Assembly (NCBI GenBank): GCA_017518735.1
Contig: JAFWTY010000007.1
Span: 124,001 to 188,000, forward strand
Origin: Lachnospiraceae bacterium
GTDB lineage: Bacteria; Bacillota; Clostridia; Lachnospirales; Lachnospiraceae
Reading direction: 5' to 3'
DNA: 64,000 nucleotides
Part shown: piece after piece, positions 25,322 through 35,755 of the stretch
Layout: each line of letters begins with the position of its first letter
Numbering within the stretch: position 1 is the first letter of the stretch
Program-made: the position numbers and the translations under genes
The notes under the pieces: model-generated
What the model saw: only the letters and a program-made list of their open reading frames with translations
What the model was told of the DNA's origin: nothing
Databases searched by the model: none

Positions 25322-25978
25322 ATGGGACAGAAAGTTAATCCTCATGGAGTAAGAGTTGGCGTTATCAAAGATTGGAGTTCCACCTGGTATGCAGATTCTG
25401 ATTTCGCAGACAACTTAGTAGAAGATTACAACATCAGAAAATTTTTAAAGAAGAAATTATTCCAGGCCGGCGTAAGCGATATCAAGATCGAGAGAGCAGG
25501 CGGTAAAGTAAAGGTTACCGTTTTTGCTGCAAAGCCCGGTTTGGCAATCGGAAAAGGCGGTGCCGACATCGATGCAACCAAGGCTCAGCTTCAGAAGATG
25601 ACCGGAAAGAGCATCAACGTTGACATCAAGGAAATCAAGAAGCCGGACAATGACGCTCAGCTCGTTGCAGAGAACATTGCCGCACAGCTTGAAAACCGTG
25701 TATCCTTCCGTAGAGCAATGAAGTCCTGCATGGGCAGAACCATGAAGAGCGGTGCTCTCGGAATCAAGACTTCCGTAGCAGGCCGTCTTGGCGGAGCGGA
25801 TATGGCTCGTACCGAAACTTACAGTGACGGAACCATTCCTCTTCAGACCCTTCGTGCCGACATCGATTACGGTTTTGCGGAAGCAGACACCACCTATGGT
25901 AAGTTAGGTGTTAAAGTATGGATCTACAAGGGTGAAGTACTTCCCGTGAAAGAGAATAAGGAAGGGGGAGATAAATAA
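25322..25978 (+). CDS. rpsC: 30S ribosomal protein uS3
   Basis: 218 residues: [24 protein letters not shown] at the N-terminus and the KH-type [12 protein letters not shown] motif. S3 forms part of the mRNA entry channel. Its stop overlaps the rplP start by one base. Confidence 0.98.
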   Translation: MGQKVNPHGVRVGVIKDWSSTWYADSDFADNLVEDYNIRKFLKKKLFQAGVSDIKIERAGGKVKVTVFAAKPGLAIGKGGADIDATKAQLQKMTGKSINVDIKEIKKPDNDAQLVAENIAAQLENRVSFRRAMKSCMGRTMKSGALGIKTSVAGRLGGADMARTETYSDGTIPLQTLRADIDYGFAEADTTYGKLGVKVWIYKGEVLPVKENKEGGDK

Positions 25979-26418
25979 TGTTAATGCCGAAAAGAGTAAA
26001 GCGTCGTAAACAGTTCCGTGGCAATATGTCCGGTAAGGCGCTCAGAGGAAATACCATCAGTTATGGTGAATTCGGTCTTGTGGCAACAGAGCCCTGCTGG
26101 ATTAAATCCAATCAGATTGAAGCAGCCCGTGTTGCTATGACCCGTTACATTAAGCGTGGTGGTCAGGTATGGATCAAGATCTTCCCTGACAAGCCGATTA
26201 CCACAAAGCCTCTTGGAACTCGTATGGGTTCCGGTAAGGGAGCTGTAGAGTATTGGGTAGCAGTAGTTAAGCCCGGACGTGTAATGTTCGAGATCTCCGG
26301 TGTTGCCGAAGAAGTAGCAAAAGAAGCATTACGTCTTGCGTCCCACAAACTTCCTTGCAAGTGCAAGATTGTTTCTAAGGCAGATTTGGAAGGCGGTGTA
26401 ACGAATGAAAACGAATAA
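25978..26418 (+). CDS. rplP: 50S ribosomal protein uL16
   Basis: 146 residues: [15 protein letters not shown] at the start and [23 protein letters not shown] near the functional centre, where L16 contacts A-site tRNA. GGGGGAG upstream. The 3' end overlaps rpmC by 14 bases. Confidence 0.98.
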   Translation: MLMPKRVKRRKQFRGNMSGKALRGNTISYGEFGLVATEPCWIKSNQIEAARVAMTRYIKRGGQVWIKIFPDKPITTKPLGTRMGSGKGAVEYWVAVVKPGRVMFEISGVAEEVAKEALRLASHKLPCKCKIVSKADLEGGVTNENE

Positions 26419-26617
26419 GTATGTAGAAGATTTAAAGGCAAAATCCCCTGCAGATTTAACTCAGGCCCTGATCGATGCCAAGAAGGAACTTTTCAATTTG
26501 AGATTCCAGAATGCGACCAATCAGTTGGACAATACTTCCAGAATTAAGGAAGTAAGAAAGAATATCGCAAGAATTCAGACCGTGATTACTGAGAAAGCAA
26601 AGGAACAGCAGGCATAA
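26405..26617 (+). CDS. rpmC: 50S ribosomal protein uL29
   Basis: 70 helical residues with [30 protein letters not shown], the L29 signature. It begins inside the end of rplP, so translation is likely coupled. Confidence 0.97.
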   Translation: MKTNKYVEDLKAKSPADLTQALIDAKKELFNLRFQNATNQLDNTSRIKEVRKNIARIQTVITEKAKEQQA

Positions 26618-26651
26618 GAAGTGCTGCTCAAATTGAGAAAGGAGTAAAACT

Positions 26652-26906
26652 GTGGAAAGAAATTTAAGAAAAGTACGTACCGGTAAGGTCGTTAGCAATA
26701 AGATGGATAAAACGATCGTTGTTGCAGTAGTAAACCATGTAAAGCATCCTCTCTACGGAAAAATCGTTAAGAGAACTTACAAGCTGAAAGCACACGATGA
26801 GAAAAACGAGTGCAACATCGGCGATACCGTAAGAGTAGTGGAAACGAGACCGTTATCCAAAGACAAGAGATGGAGACTTACAGAAATCATTGAGAGAGCA
26901 AAATAA
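26652..26906 (+). CDS. rpsQ: 30S ribosomal protein uS17
   Basis: 84 residues from a GTG start (26652) with AAAGGAG upstream. [21 protein letters not shown] and [14 protein letters not shown] are S17 hallmarks. The protein binds the 5' domain of 16S rRNA. Confidence 0.97.
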   Translation: MERNLRKVRTGKVVSNKMDKTIVVAVVNHVKHPLYGKIVKRTYKLKAHDEKNECNIGDTVRVVETRPLSKDKRWRLTEIIERAK

Positions 26907-26936
26907 TTTTTGTTCTAAGATTGGAAGGAGATTACC

Positions 26937-27305
26937 ATGGTTCAACAGGAAACTAGGTTGAAGGTCGCTGACAATACCGGTGCGAAGGAACTTCTTTGCA
27001 TCCGTGTCGTAGGCGGATCTACAAGAAGATATGCAAATATTGGAGATGTAATCATCGCTTCTGTTAAAGATGCAACACCCGGCGGTGTTGTAAAGAAGGG
27101 CGATGTAGTGAAGGCCGTTGTGGTTCGTACCGTAAAGGGCGCTCGTCGTAAAGACGGTTCTTACATCAAGTTTGATGAGAATGCAGCAGTCATCATCAAA
27201 GATGACAAGACCCCTAAGGGAACCCGTATTTTTGGGCCCGTAGCAAGAGAGCTTCGTGAGAAACAGTACATGAAGATTGTTTCCCTCGCTCCCGAAGTAT
27301 TATAG
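26937..27305 (+). CDS. rplN: 50S ribosomal protein uL14
   Basis: 122 residues, exact family length: [24 protein letters not shown] and [25 protein letters not shown]14 forms an intersubunit bridge. GGAAGGAG upstream. Confidence 0.98.
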   Translation: MVQQETRLKVADNTGAKELLCIRVVGGSTRRYANIGDVIIASVKDATPGGVVKKGDVVKAVVVRTVKGARRKDGSYIKFDENAAVIIKDDKTPKGTRIFGPVARELREKQYMKIVSLAPEVL

Positions 27306-27318
27306 GAGGTACGCTAGA

Positions 27319-27630
27319 ATGGCTATGATGAAGATTAAAAAAGGCGATACCGTTCAGGTAATTGCCGGTGCTGACAACGGTAAGCAGGGAAAAGTTCTCG
27401 AAGTTGATCAGAAGAACGGTAAGGTTAAAGTAGAAGGCGTTAAGATTGTTAAGAAGCATTCCAAACCCTCTGCAGGAAACCCTAACGGCGGCATCATCGA
27501 GAAAGAGGGCTTTATCGACGCTTCCAACGTTATGCTGGTAGTAAAAGGAAAAGCAACAAGAGTCGGCTTCCGTGAGGAAGGCGGAAAGAAGGTTCGCTTC
27601 GCAAAGGCAACCGGAGATAAGATCGACTAA
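27319..27630 (+). CDS. rplX: 50S ribosomal protein uL24
   Basis: I chose ATG 27319 ([17 protein letters not shown]) because TAGGAGGT lies upstream; a longer frame from 27277 overlaps rplN and lacks a site. 103 residues with the KOW motif [13 protein letters not shown]. An assembly initiator of the 50S. Confidence 0.97.
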   Translation: MAMMKIKKGDTVQVIAGADNGKQGKVLEVDQKNGKVKVEGVKIVKKHSKPSAGNPNGGIIEKEGFIDASNVMLVVKGKATRVGFREEGGKKVRFAKATGDKID

Positions 27631-27651
27631 TCAGGATAGGAGGAAAATACG

Positions 27652-28191
27652 TTGAGTAGACTTAAAGATTTATACAAAGACGAAATCGCTGATGCTATGC
27701 AGAAGAAGTTCGGTTACAAGAACGTAATGGAAATCCCGAAGCTTGATAAGATCGTAATCAATATGGGTGTCGGCGAAGCAAAAGACAATGCAAAAGCACT
27801 GGAATCCGCAGTTAAGGATCTTGAGACCATTACCGGTCAGAAGGCAGTCCTTACCAAGGCAAAAGGTTCCATTGCAAACTTCAAAATCAGAGAGGGTATG
27901 AACATTGGATGTAAGGTTACCCTTAGAGGCGACAAGATGTATGAGTTTTTGGATCGTCTCGTAAACCTTGCACTGCCTCGTGTACGTGACTTCAGAGGCG
28001 TAAATCCCAATGCCTTCGACGGAAGAGGAAATTATGCACTCGGTATCAAAGAGCAGCTTATTTTCCCGGAAATCGAGTATGATAAGGTTGACAAAGTAAG
28101 AGGTATGGACGTTATCTTCGTAACCACAGCAAAAACCGATGAGGAAGCTCGTGAGTTACTCAGACTTTTCAACATGCCGTTTGCAAAGTAA
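27652..28191 (+). CDS. rplE: 50S ribosomal protein uL5
   Basis: 179 residues from a TTG start, well supported by AGGAGG 8 bases upstream. [17 protein letters not shown] and [24 protein letters not shown] are characteristic. L5 binds 5S rRNA. Confidence 0.97.
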   Translation: MSRLKDLYKDEIADAMQKKFGYKNVMEIPKLDKIVINMGVGEAKDNAKALESAVKDLETITGQKAVLTKAKGSIANFKIREGMNIGCKVTLRGDKMYEFLDRLVNLALPRVRDFRGVNPNAFDGRGNYALGIKEQLIFPEIEYDKVDKVRGMDVIFVTTAKTDEEARELLRLFNMPFAK

Positions 28192-28222
28192 TTGTGGTTA
28201 ACTAATAAGGAGGTAATTATTC

Positions 28223-28408
28223 ATGGCTAAAACGTCAATGAAGATTAAACAGAAACGCACGCCGAAGTTCTCCGTAAGAGAATACAATCGTTGCAAGATC
28301 TGCGGTCGTCCTCATGCATACTTAAGAAAATACGGTATCTGCCGTATCTGCTTCAGAGAGTTGGCATACAAGGGCGAGATTCCCGGCGTTAAGAAATCCA
28401 GTTGGTAA
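28223..28408 (+). CDS. rpsN: 30S ribosomal protein uS14, zinc-ribbon type
   Basis: 61 residues with two CxxC pairs (CKICGRPH and CRICFRE), the zinc-binding S14 form of Gram-positive bacteria. The C- form without cysteines is not in this window. AAGGAGG upstream. Confidence 0.98.
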   Translation: MAKTSMKIKQKRTPKFSVREYNRCKICGRPHAYLRKYGICRICFRELAYKGEIPGVKKSSW

Positions 28409-28448
28409 AATAGAAGGATTTACGTAGAATTTTAAGGAGGCAAAATCA

Positions 28449-28850
28449 ATGACAATGAGCGATCCTATTGCAGATATGCTTACAAGAATCCGTAATGCAA
28501 ACGCTGCAAAGCATGATACAGTAGATGTGTCCTCTTCCAAGATGAAACTTGCAATTGCTAAGATTCTCTTAGACGAAGGATATATCAAAGCATATGACCT
28601 GGTTGATAACGGAAACTTCAAAGACATTCACATCACCTTAAAGTACGGTGTTGACAAGAATGACAAGATCATTACCGGTATCAAGAGAATTTCCAAACCC
28701 GGTCTTCGTGTTTACGCAAGCAAGGAAGAACTTCCCAAAGTTCTCGGCGGACTTGGTGTTGCAATCATTTCCACCAACCAGGGCGTAATCACCGATAAGG
28801 AAGCAAGAAAGCTCAACGTAGGCGGCGAAGTTCTTGCATTCGTATGGTAA
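28449..28850 (+). CDS. rpsH: 30S ribosomal protein uS8
   Basis: 133 residues: [20 protein letters not shown] at the start, [27 protein letters not shown] at the end. S8 is the translational regulator of the spc operon in E. coli. 86 bases with small hairpins separate it from rplF. Confidence 0.98.
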   Translation: MTMSDPIADMLTRIRNANAAKHDTVDVSSSKMKLAIAKILLDEGYIKAYDLVDNGNFKDIHITLKYGVDKNDKIITGIKRISKPGLRVYASKEELPKVLGGLGVAIISTNQGVITDKEARKLNVGGEVLAFVW

Positions 28851-28936
28851 TTATTGCTTCGCAAATAAGCGATGCAAAAATAGGTAACTGAACAATCACG
28901 CGATAAGCGTAAACAAACAAGTTAGGAGGTACGGGC

Positions 28937-29476
28937 ATGTCACGTATAGGAAGAATGCCAATCGCGATTCCTGCAGGTGTTACTGTAGATGTCGCAGAAA
29001 ATAACAAAGTGACTGTAAAAGGTCCTAAGGGAACATTAGAGAGAGTTCTCCCTTCCGAGATGGAAATCAAGGTAGAAGGTGCAGAAGTAGTTGTTTCCAG
29101 ACCCAATGATTTAAAGAAGATGAAATCCCTTCACGGACTTACCAGAACGTTGATTAACAACATGGTAGTCGGTGTAACCGAAGGATATGAGAAGAAGCTT
29201 GAAGTAAACGGTGTTGGTTACAGAGCTTCCAAGGCAGGCAAAAAGCTTACTTTGAACTTAGGTTATTCTCATCCCGTTGAGATGGAAGATCCCGAAGGAA
29301 TCGAGAGCGTTGTTGACGGTAACAACATTATCATCAAGGGAATCGACAAAGAAAAGGTTGGACAGTACGCAGCTGAAATCAGAGACAAGAGAAGACCTGA
29401 ACCTTATAAGGGCAAGGGTATCAAGTATGCTGATGAAACAATCAGACGTAAAGTCGGCAAGACCGGTAAGAAGTAA
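28937..29476 (+). CDS. rplF: 50S ribosomal protein uL6
   Basis: 179 residues: [17 protein letters not shown] and the C-terminal [22 protein letters not shown]6 lies near the factor-binding site. TTAGGAGGT upstream. Confidence 0.98.
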   Translation: MSRIGRMPIAIPAGVTVDVAENNKVTVKGPKGTLERVLPSEMEIKVEGAEVVVSRPNDLKKMKSLHGLTRTLINNMVVGVTEGYEKKLEVNGVGYRASKAGKKLTLNLGYSHPVEMEDPEGIESVVDGNNIIIKGIDKEKVGQYAAEIRDKRRPEPYKGKGIKYADETIRRKVGKTGKK

Positions 29477-29494
29477 GATAAGGAGAGTATAAAA

Positions 29495-29863
29495 ATGGTT
29501 AGTAAAGAGTCCAGACAGGAAATTCGTGTTAAGAAACACAGAAAAATTCGTAACCGTTTCCACGGTACACCCGAAAGACCCCGCTTGGCAGTTTTTCGTA
29601 GCAATAATCATATGTATGCTCAGATTATCGACGATACCGTTGGAAATACTTTAGTTGCAGCTTCTACTCTGGATAAGGATGTAAAGGCTGAACTCGAGAA
29701 GACCAATAACGTTGACGCAGCAGCATATCTTGGAAAGGTCATTGCAAAGAAGGCAATTGACAAAGGAATTACCACTGTTGTTTTCGACAGAGGCGGCTTC
29801 ATATATCAGGGAAAGATCGCAGCTTTGGCAGATGCAGCCAGAGAAGCAGGTCTTGAGTTTTAA
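29495..29863 (+). CDS. rplR: 50S ribosomal protein uL18
   Basis: 122 residues: [32 protein letters not shown] and [26 protein letters not shown]. Binds 5S rRNA with L5. AAGGAGAG upstream. Confidence 0.98.
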   Translation: MVSKESRQEIRVKKHRKIRNRFHGTPERPRLAVFRSNNHMYAQIIDDTVGNTLVAASTLDKDVKAELEKTNNVDAAAYLGKVIAKKAIDKGITTVVFDRGGFIYQGKIAALADAAREAGLEF

Positions 29864-29883
29864 GGAAAGGGAGGAGAAAAATA

Positions 29884-30396
29884 ATGCAGCGTAATATTAT
29901 CGATCCTTCAAGCTTAGGAGAAATCCAGGATAAAGTCGTTACCATCAAGCGTGTAACCAAAACCGTTAAGGGTGGACGTAATATGAGATTTACCGCGCTT
30001 GTAGTAGTTGGTGACGGAAACGGACATGTTGGAGCAGGCCTTGGAAAAGCGGTAGAAATTCCCGAAGCAATCCGTAAGGGAAAAGAAGATGCATTAAAGC
30101 ATCTTGTAGCAATCGCACTTGATGAGAATGGTTCCGTAACACATGATTATGTTGGAAAATACGGTTCCGCAAATGTACTGCTTAAGAAAGCTCCCGACGG
30201 TACCGGTATCATCGCAGGTGGCCCTGCCCGTGTGGTTTGCGAACTTGCAGGTATCAAGAATATCCGTACCAAGTCTTTGGGATCCAATAACAAGCAGAAC
30301 GTCGTTATGGCTACAATCGAAGGCTTACGTCAGGTAAAGAGCCCTGAAGAAGTAGCTAGAAACCGCGGAAAGTCCGTAGAAGAAGTTCTTGCATAA
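29884..30396 (+). CDS. rpsE: 30S ribosomal protein uS5
   Basis: 170 residues: [48 protein letters not shown] and [11 protein letters not shown]. Important for decoding accuracy at the mRNA entry site. GGGAGGAG upstream. Confidence 0.98.
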   Translation: MQRNIIDPSSLGEIQDKVVTIKRVTKTVKGGRNMRFTALVVVGDGNGHVGAGLGKAVEIPEAIRKGKEDALKHLVAIALDENGSVTHDYVGKYGSANVLLKKAPDGTGIIAGGPARVVCELAGIKNIRTKSLGSNNKQNVVMATIEGLRQVKSPEEVARNRGKSVEEVLA

Positions 30397-30422
30397 TCGG
30401 GTGATTAGAAAGGAGTCATAAA

Positions 30423-30605
30423 ATGGCAGACAAGACATTAAAGATTACTCTGGTAAAGTCTCCGATCGGTGCCGTTCCCAAGCATAAAAAGACTTTGGAG
30501 GCAATGGGACTTACCAAATTGCATAAGACCGTTGAGTTACCGGACAATGCGGCAACCAAGGGACAGATTCAGCAGGTTGGATACATGCTGAAGGTGGAAG
30601 AATAA
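30423..30605 (+). CDS. rpmD: 50S ribosomal protein uL30
   Basis: 60 residues with KITLVKSPIGAVPKHKKTLEAMGL and IQQVGYMLKVEE. Two hairpins lie just after it (TTATCGG/CCGATAA at 30606-30624 and a 7-bp stem at 30633-30649) before rplO; these look like processing or spacing elements, not terminators, since no T run follows. Confidence 0.97.
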   Translation: MADKTLKITLVKSPIGAVPKHKKTLEAMGLTKLHKTVELPDNAATKGQIQQVGYMLKVEE

Positions 30606-30681
30606 TTATCGGAGATTCCGATAAAGATGCGAGTCGTGTTCGACACGGCGATTAACAGCAAAATTGAAAGGAGATTCCACA

Positions 30682-31143
30682 ATGGAGTTATCAAATTTAA
30701 GACCCGCTGATGGGTCCAAGCACAGCGACAATTTCAGACGCGGCCGTGGTCACGGATCAGGAAACGGAAAGACCGCAGGTAAGGGACATAAGGGACAGAA
30801 AGCTCGTTCCGGAGCTCCCAGAGTAGGTTTCGAAGGTGGTCAGATGCCTTTATACAGAAGAATTCCCAAGAGAGGCTTCAAGAACAGAAACACCAAGGAA
30901 ATCGTTGCAATCAACCTTTCCGTATTGGATAAAGTTTTTGAGAACGGTGATGAAGTTACCGTAGAAACCCTCATCGAGAAGGGTGTTATCAAAAACATCA
31001 ATTCCGGAATTCAGACAGTAGACGGCGTTAAGATCTTAGGCAAAGGAGAACTTACCAAGAAACTTACGGTGAAAGTCAACGCATTTTCCGAAACTGCAAA
31101 GGAGAAGATTGAAGCCGTAGGTGGAACAGCAGAGGTGATCTAG
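30682..31143 (+). CDS. rplO: 50S ribosomal protein uL15
   Basis: ATG 30682 ([14 protein letters not shown]) with AAAGGAGA upstream, giving 153 residues. [23 protein letters not shown] is the Gly/Lys-rich N-terminal arm. The stop TAG overlaps the GTG start of secY. Confidence 0.98.
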   Translation: MELSNLRPADGSKHSDNFRRGRGHGSGNGKTAGKGHKGQKARSGAPRVGFEGGQMPLYRRIPKRGFKNRNTKEIVAINLSVLDKVFENGDEVTVETLIEKGVIKNINSGIQTVDGVKILGKGELTKKLTVKVNAFSETAKEKIEAVGGTAEVI

Positions 31144-32477
31144 TGTTTAAAACATTTATCAATGCGTTTAAAATCAAAGATATCCGTAAGAAACTGTTTT
31201 ACACCTTTATGATGATGGTAATTATCCGTATCGGCAGCCAGATTCCCATTCCCGGAATCAATGCCGAATATGTAAAGCAGGTTATGGAGACTATATTGGG
31301 AGGCGGTGATGCCGGTATTATCGGCGCCATCACCGGTGGTTCCCTTGAGAGAATGTCCATTCTGGCGCTTGGTATTACTCCTTACATTACATCATCCATT
31401 ATCATGCAGCTTCTGACGATTGCAATTCCGAGTCTGGAAGAAATGCAGAGAGACGGAGATGAAGGACGTAAGAAGATCGCAGCCATCACCCGTTATGTAA
31501 CGGTTGTTCTGGCTTTGATCGAATCCGGTGCCATGGCAATCGGATACAAGGGTATTCTTATGGAGAGATTCCAGAATGCACTTGGTATTATCTGTGTTAT
31601 CGCAGCAATGACTGCAGGTTCCGCATTTTTGATGTGGTTAGGTGAGCGTATCACCGTAAACGGAGTAGGAAACGGTATTTCCATCGTCTTGGTAATCAAT
31701 ATCATTTCCACCTTCCCTCAGGATGCCGTAGCGGTTTACAACCGTATCGTATTCGAGGAAGGTAACCGTTCTTCCGTACCGTCTATCATTTTGAAGACGG
31801 CGGTAGCTCTGGTTGTAGTAATCGGTTTGATCATTATGGTTATTATCCTGAATGATGCCATAAGAAAGATTCCGATTCAGTACGCGAAAAAGATTCAGGG
31901 CGACAGAATGATGGGCGGCAACTCCACCAACATTCCCGTAAAAGTAAATACCGCAGGTGTTATTCCTGTCATCTTTGCAGCCAGCTTGTTACAGTTCCCG
32001 TCCTTAATTACCAACATGGTAACCGGACAGAAAGGTGCAAGCGGATGGTGGGGCGAGGCAATCAAGTACTTCAGTCCTTCCAACTGGTTTAAATCAGGCA
32101 GCATGCAGTATACCCTCGGTTTGGTTCTTTATGTTGCACTTGTTGTATTCTTTGCTTACTTCTACACTTCGATTACTTTTAATCCGGCAGAAGTTGCAAA
32201 CAACTTAAAGAAGGCAGGCGGTTTTGTTCCGGGTATTCGTCCCGGTAAGCCGACCAGCGAATATTTAAACAACGCACTGAACTACATTATCTTTATCGGT
32301 GCGGTTGGACTGACCGTCGTGGCGGTTATCCCCTATGTCGTAACCGGCTTAACGGGTGTATCGTTGTCGTTCGGCGGAACCAGTATCATCATCGTTGTCA
32401 GCGTAGTCATCGAAACGGCACAGCAGGTTGAATCTCAGATGCTCGTTCGTAACTACAAAGGTTTCTTGAACGATTAA
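31143..32477 (+). CDS. secY: Preprotein translocase subunit SecY
   Basis: 444 residues and ten predicted membrane helices, from a GTG start that overlaps the rplO stop. Motifs: RIGSQIPIPGINAEY, the plug/TM2 region GGSLERMSILALGITPYITSSIIMQLL and SGAMAIGYKG. SecY is the channel for export and membrane insertion of proteins. The usual position between rplO and adk is kept. Confidence 0.98.
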   Translation: MFKTFINAFKIKDIRKKLFYTFMMMVIIRIGSQIPIPGINAEYVKQVMETILGGGDAGIIGAITGGSLERMSILALGITPYITSSIIMQLLTIAIPSLEEMQRDGDEGRKKIAAITRYVTVVLALIESGAMAIGYKGILMERFQNALGIICVIAAMTAGSAFLMWLGERITVNGVGNGISIVLVINIISTFPQDAVAVYNRIVFEEGNRSSVPSIILKTAVALVVVIGLIIMVIILNDAIRKIPIQYAKKIQGDRMMGGNSTNIPVKVNTAGVIPVIFAASLLQFPSLITNMVTGQKGASGWWGEAIKYFSPSNWFKSGSMQYTLGLVLYVALVVFFAYFYTSITFNPAEVANNLKKAGGFVPGIRPGKPTSEYLNNALNYIIFIGAVGLTVVAVIPYVVTGLTGVSLSFGGTSIIIVVSVVIETAQQVESQMLVRNYKGFLND

Positions 32478-32502
32478 TTAAGATTTCAATTGTATTCCAA
32501 GG

Positions 32503-32528
32503 CACACGGCCTTTTGGCTGTGTGTCTT
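32503..32528 (+). terminator. Hairpin between secY and adk, weak terminator or attenuator
   Basis: Stem CACACGGCC / GGCTGTGTG (one G-U) with TTTT loop, followed by only TCTTTGG. The weak T tract suggests partial termination or RNA processing. Confidence 0.45.
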
Positions 32529-32572
32529 TGGTGCGATTATAAAACCAATTAAATTATATGGAGGTATCCCGG

Positions 32573-33214
32573 ATGAAGATTATTATGTTAGGTGCTCCCG
32601 GAGCAGGAAAAGGAACCCAGGCAAAAATGATTGCCGAAAAGTTTAGCGTACCCCACATTTCCACCGGAGATATTTTCCGTGCGAACATCAAGAATCAGAC
32701 GGAACTCGGCATGGAAGCCAAAAAGTACATGGACGAAGGAAAACTCGTTCCCGATGAACTGACCGTCAAGATTCTGTTGGATCGCGTAGCAAAAGAGGAC
32801 TGTGCAAACGGATACGTACTGGATGGTTTTCCCCGTACGATCCCCCAGGCGGAAGTATTAAACGATGCCCTTACCAAAATGAACGATGCCATCGATTACG
32901 CAATCGACGTTGATGTTCCGGATGAAAACATTGTAAAGAGAATGTCCGGCAGACGTGCATGTGTTACCTGTGGCGCAACCTATCATATTGTACATGTTCC
33001 TCCCAAGACCGAGAACATTTGCGACAAATGCGGATCCGAGCTGATCCTTCGTGATGACGATAAGCCGGAAACCGTACTGAACCGCTTGAAAATATATCAT
33101 GAACAGACCCAGCCGTTGATTGATTACTATACCGAAAAGGGAGTACTTAAGACGGTAGACGGAACCAAGGACATGAATGATGTTTTTGCAGACATCGTTG
33201 CCATCCTTCAGTAA
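32573..33214 (+). CDS. adk: Adenylate kinase
   Basis: ATG 32573 is preceded by TGGAGGT and gives [20 protein letters not shown]; the extension to 32558 is not needed. 213 residues. P-loop [13 protein letters not shown]-binding region [16 protein letters not shown], and a long LID with four cysteines (CVTCGATYH and CDKCGSEL) that should bind zinc, as in many Gram-positive enzymes. Interconverts ATP + AMP and 2 ADP. Confidence 0.98.
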   Translation: MKIIMLGAPGAGKGTQAKMIAEKFSVPHISTGDIFRANIKNQTELGMEAKKYMDEGKLVPDELTVKILLDRVAKEDCANGYVLDGFPRTIPQAEVLNDALTKMNDAIDYAIDVDVPDENIVKRMSGRRACVTCGATYHIVHVPPKTENICDKCGSELILRDDDKPETVLNRLKIYHEQTQPLIDYYTEKGVLKTVDGTKDMNDVFADIVAILQ

Positions 33215-33268
33215 GGTTCCGAAAGAGGAAACAGGTTCAAAGAAAGCAGACGGAAAAGAGGCGTTAAG

Positions 33269-34021
33269 ATGTCAGTATCTGTGAAATCTTCAAAAGAAAT
33301 CGAACTTATGAGAACCTCCTGTAAGATTCTCGCGGAAGTTCACGAACGTTTGGGCGAAGCGTTAAAGCCCGGTATGAGTACACTGGAAATCGATATCATG
33401 GCAGAAAGGCTGATCAGAGAGCATGACTGCATTCCGAATTTCCTTCATTACAACGGATTCCCCGGATCCGTATGCGTCTCCATCAACGATGAAGTCGTTC
33501 ACGGAATTCCGAAGAAGAGCCGGATCATCAAAGAAGGAGATATCGTAAGTCTTGACTGCGGATGTATCTACAAAGGATATCATTCCGATGCAGCCAGAAC
33601 CTACGGAGTCGGAAAGATTGCTCCCGAACTTGAAAAACTGATCGAGGAAACCAAGAATTCCTTTTTTGCCGGAATCAAAATGGCAAAGGCCGGAAATCAT
33701 TTGAATGATATCTGCACCGCCATTGAAGAATATATTCAGCCGTTTGGCTACGGAATTGTAAGAGAACTTACCGGCCACGGCATCGGAACTCATCTGCACG
33801 AAGATCCTTCCATTCCGAATTTTGCGATGGATCGGAAAGGAATCCGCCTGGCTCCCGGAATGACTCTGGCAATCGAGCCCATGATCAACTTAGGCCGTGC
33901 CGATGTTGTCTTCCACGAGGACGGATGGACCTGTACCACCGAGGACGGACTTCCCTCTGCACACTATGAAAATACCATCCTGATCACGGATGGCGAACCG
34001 GAAATTCTTACCATGTTATAA
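33269..34021 (+). CDS. map: Methionine aminopeptidase, type I
   Basis: 250 residues. The dinuclear metal ligands are visible in order: [18 protein letters not shown] (two Asp), [13 protein letters not shown] (His), IEPM (Glu) and HYENTILIT (Glu). Removes the initiator Met from nascent proteins. No long N-terminal extension. Lies in its usual place between adk and infA. Confidence 0.98.
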   Translation: MSVSVKSSKEIELMRTSCKILAEVHERLGEALKPGMSTLEIDIMAERLIREHDCIPNFLHYNGFPGSVCVSINDEVVHGIPKKSRIIKEGDIVSLDCGCIYKGYHSDAARTYGVGKIAPELEKLIEETKNSFFAGIKMAKAGNHLNDICTAIEEYIQPFGYGIVRELTGHGIGTHLHEDPSIPNFAMDRKGIRLAPGMTLAIEPMINLGRADVVFHEDGWTCTTEDGLPSAHYENTILITDGEPEILTML

Positions 34022-34077
34022 GAAAAGTCCGGATAGATGTAACAAAACAGTCAGTAACAAACCAAAGAGGAAAAAGC

Positions 34078-34296
34078 ATGTCAAAATCAGATGTAATTGA
34101 AATTGAAGGAACCGTAACCGAAAAGCTTCCGAACACCATGTTCAAGGTTCAGCTTGAGAACGGACACGAAGTACTTGCGCACATCAGCGGAAAACTTCGT
34201 CAGAACTTTATTCGAATTCTTCCCGGAGACAAGGTAACGCTGGAGTTATCTCCCTACGACTTAACCAAAGGAAGAATCATCTGGAGAGATAAGTAA
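34078..34296 (+). CDS. infA: Translation initiation factor IF-1
   Basis: 72 residues, exact family length: [34 protein letters not shown] and [20 protein letters not shown]. An S1/OB fold that binds the 30S A site. AGAGGAAAAAGC precedes the ATG. Confidence 0.98.
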   Translation: MSKSDVIEIEGTVTEKLPNTMFKVQLENGHEVLAHISGKLRQNFIRILPGDKVTLELSPYDLTKGRIIWRDK

Positions 34297-34438
34297 ATTA
34301 GGTAGGAAAGATGCAGGATTGTGACTTGGAATGCATTGCGGACGAAGTCGCACGGCACTTTTCGGAACATCAAAAATGAAATCCGGAAAGTTTGTGAAAT
34401 CTGCCGAAAATTTTTGTGAAACCCGACAAAAATATTTC

Positions 34439-34467
34439 TTGCAACTTGAAATACTTAATGATATAAT
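34439..34467 (+). promoter_or_regulatory. Internal promoter before rpmJ
   Basis: TTGCAA (34439-34444), exactly 17 bases, TATAAT (34462-34467). It lies 35 bases before the rpmJ ATG, inside the long cluster, and could add transcription of rpmJ and the alpha-operon genes. Confidence 0.75.
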
Positions 34468-34501
34468 GGCAAATGGTCACTTTTTGAAAGGAGGTTTTAT
34501 C

Positions 34502-34615
34502 ATGAAGGTTAGATCATCTGTGAAACCGATTTGCGAGAAATGCAAAATCATCAAAAGAAAAGGGAAGATCATGGTTATCTGTGAGAACCCGAAACACAAA
34601 CAGAGACAGGGATAA
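34502..34615 (+). CDS. rpmJ: 50S ribosomal protein bL36
   Basis: 37 residues, [21 protein letters not shown] then [13 protein letters not shown], with the C-x2-C...C...H zinc site of the classical L36. GAAAGGAGG is 8 bases upstream; frames reaching further back to 34331 are not real. Has its own promoter. Confidence 0.98.
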   Translation: MKVRSSVKPICEKCKIIKRKGKIMVICENPKHKQRQG

Positions 34616-34899
34616 TCGCTGTCTTATTTGCGTTTTTTTGCGGCTGAGATATGAACGGTTCCGTCAAATCGTTTGTATCGAAAATAAATGTGAGGGAGTA
34701 TGGAAGACCCGCCATGCCCACCGTGCATTTACTTCTTGATACCGAGAAATAAGAATCAAAGTATCGGAAAGACCGGTTCTGCCGGTTGAGTCACTATGTG
34801 GCTCCAATCAACTAGTAACTGTTAATTCGTGCGAAGGAAGTCCGTTCGGGTAGACGGACGAAGAAACCGACGCATAAAAAGAAAGGAAGGAAATTAAAC
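34616..34899 (+). promoter_or_regulatory. Structured leader between rpmJ and rpsM
   Basis: 284 bases without a gene. Three clean hairpins follow each other: ACCGG/CCGGT (34772-34786), GAGTCAC/GTGGCTC with loop TAT (34788-34804) and GTCCGT/ACGGAC (34840-34859), before AGGAAGGAAA and the rpsM ATG. A GCGTTTTTTTGCGG stretch near 34631-34644 may pause or terminate. The layout suggests a ribosomal protein binding leader (S4 regulates the alpha operon in E. coli), but no known fold is recognised. Confidence 0.5.
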
Positions 34900-35268
34900 A
34901 TGGCTCGTATCGCTGGTGTTGATTTACCAAGAGACAAACGTGTAGAAATTGGTTTAACCAGTATCTACGGAATCGGAAGAGGTAGTTCCATGAAAATTCT
35001 CGAAGCAGCAGGTGTTAATCCTGATACCCGTTGCAGAGATTTAACGGACGACGAAGTTAAGAAGATCGGTGAAGTAATCGCCGATGAGTACACTGTAGAA
35101 GGTGATCTGAAGAGAGAAATCGCTCTTAACATTAAGAGACTTCAGGAAATCGGCTGCTATCGTGGAATTCGTCACAGAAAAGGACTCCCGGTTCGCGGAC
35201 AGAAGACCAAAACCAATGCAAGAACACGTAAAGGCCCCAAGAGAACTGTTGCAAATAAGAAGAAATAA
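34900..35268 (+). CDS. rpsM: 30S ribosomal protein uS13
   Basis: 122 residues: [26 protein letters not shown] and the tail [25 protein letters not shown]. Located in the 30S head and contacts P-site tRNA through the tail. Confidence 0.98.
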   Translation: MARIAGVDLPRDKRVEIGLTSIYGIGRGSSMKILEAAGVNPDTRCRDLTDDEVKKIGEVIADEYTVEGDLKREIALNIKRLQEIGCYRGIRHRKGLPVRGQKTKTNARTRKGPKRTVANKKK

Positions 35269-35323
35269 TAGATTTTTTTGAGGGATAACAATTATTTAGA
35301 TAGAAGAAAGTAGGTTAGTTTTT

Positions 35324-35719
35324 ATGGCAAAACAAGCAACTAAGAAAGTAGTAAAGAAGCGTGTCAAGAAAAACGTTGAACATGGACAGGCACATATCCA
35401 GTCTTCCTTCAATAACACCATCGTTACTTTAACGGACGCTGAAGGAAACGCTTTAAGCTGGGCATCTGCCGGTGGTCTTGGATTCAGAGGTTCAAAGAAA
35501 TCTACTCCCTATGCTGCACAGATGGCAGCAGAAACAGCAACCAAAGCTGCTTTGATTCATGGGTTAAAGACGGTAGATGTATTTGTAAAGGGACCCGGAT
35601 CAGGACGTGAAGCAGCAATCCGTGCACTTGCGGCAAACGGTTTAACCGTTACCAGCATTACCGACGTAACACCCGTTCCTCATAACGGATGCCGTCCGCC
35701 TAAGCGCAGAAGAGTGTAA
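35324..35719 (+). CDS. rpsK: 30S ribosomal protein uS11
   Basis: 131 residues: [46 protein letters not shown] and the C-terminal [16 protein letters not shown]. Platform protein of the 30S. The upstream site (AGAAAGTAGG) is weaker than its neighbours. Confidence 0.98.
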   Translation: MAKQATKKVVKKRVKKNVEHGQAHIQSSFNNTIVTLTDAEGNALSWASAGGLGFRGSKKSTPYAAQMAAETATKAALIHGLKTVDVFVKGPGSGREAAIRALAANGLTVTSITDVTPVPHNGCRPPKRRRV

Positions 35720-35755
35720 TGATAACGTGGTTCGAAGACTAGGAGGTAAATAAAG

